From Eublepharis macularius (Eukaryota > Chordata > Lepidosauria > Squamata > Eublepharidae): DNA of 64,000 nucleotides. Positions 63,501 through 64,000 of the stretch are shown piece by piece. The translations under genes were made by a program, and so were the position numbers. Numbering within the stretch: position 1 is the stretch's first letter; the number at the start of each line of letters is the position of its first letter. The DNA lies in NCBI RefSeq assembly GCF_028583425.1, contig NC_072800.1:93775001-93839000 (forward strand). The letters run 5' to 3'. The notes under the pieces were generated by a model. It was not told where the DNA came from. It saw only the letters and a list, made by a program, of their open reading frames with translations, and did no database searches.

Positions 63501-64000
63501 GGGGTGGCTGCTCTTGAAAAATGGCAAGCAGCTGGACCTGGGTGAGTCATGCGAGTTGTGTGGTAGCAAGTAGCCCAGTGGTTGCTGCCAGGCATAGCCC
63601 TATGAGTCCTTCCTCAGAGGAGAAAACAGCCCTGGAAAGGACCCTGCCCTCTCCTGTCTTACTGACAGAAACCAAGGCTTGAAGGCTGACAATACTGTTG
63701 TGGTTGCCTAGCAACTAACATTGAGGGCATTCCTTTCTTAAAACTACAGGTGCTGCTTCTATAATGCAAAAAAGGCAATTTTTCAGTTTTCAGGTTTTTC
63801 TGCATATATGGAGCATTTTCAGGTTTATAAAGATCTGTTTTGTCTCATCATGGCTACAGTCTCGGCATTTAAGTATCCACAGATTTGTCCATGTTGAGAA
63901 TTAAATATATTGATGTTATGCAGTTTACATGTCACTTAAGCACAACTAATGTAAAAACCTGCTTAAAGTTAATGGGAAAAAAACTGTGTGGGGAATCAAG

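Overview
This window is vertebrate nuclear DNA. It has multi-exon genes with GT-AG introns, two CpG-rich promoters and a dense load of interspersed repeats. A SINE derived from 5S rRNA (606-810, 5S-Sauria type), CR1 and L2-like LINE tails, and many Penelope-like palindromes point to a squamate reptile. A gecko-type genome is my guess, but the lineage within squamates is not settled by the sequence alone.

Three host genes are present and each coding sequence can be followed to its stop. CDC25A lies on the minus strand (coding 26832 down to 9661; 15 coding exons, 514 aa by my splice choices) and encodes the cell-cycle phosphatase with an intact HCEFSSER active site. Its promoter just above 26832 carries an E2F site and five same-orientation CCAAT boxes. 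SFT2D3 lies on the minus strand (33943-33296), with one uninterrupted coding exon for a 215-aa four-helix Golgi/endosome membrane protein. TBRG4 (FASTKD4) lies on the plus strand (38917-58329; 10 coding exons after a non-coding first exon, 630 aa) and encodes a mitochondrial RNA-binding FASTK-family protein with a C-terminal RAP domain. One TBRG4 intron hosts an H/ACA snoRNA that I identify as SNORA5.

Layout: 1-7700 is repeat-rich intergenic DNA (5S SINE, CR1, a broken Ty3/gypsy fossil, Penelope-like tails). 7729-26832 is CDC25A with its 3' UTR. 26833-27400 is its promoter, 27400-33295 is repeats, and 33296-33943 is SFT2D3. 34330-35050 holds LINE and SINE copies. 35195-35620 is a CpG-rich promoter that probably serves TBRG4 and perhaps also SFT2D3 in the other direction. 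38910-58475 is TBRG4. 58475-64000 is intergenic, with a CR1 reverse-transcriptase remnant and a MIR-like SINE but no gene I recognise.

The most unusual structures are inverted repeats. Six short elements (about 210-285 bp, plus one shorter single-arm copy) are palindromic pairs of Penelope-like termini, nearly all flanked by clear 8-15 bp target duplications. Several arms keep a hammerhead-ribozyme core (CUGANGA, a 5-bp stem II, GAAA and a 2-bp stem III). An 829-bp foldback element in a TBRG4 intron has two 261-bp arms about 98% identical by eye. Several smaller hairpins also lie inside TBRG4 introns. All coordinates and splice choices were read by eye.
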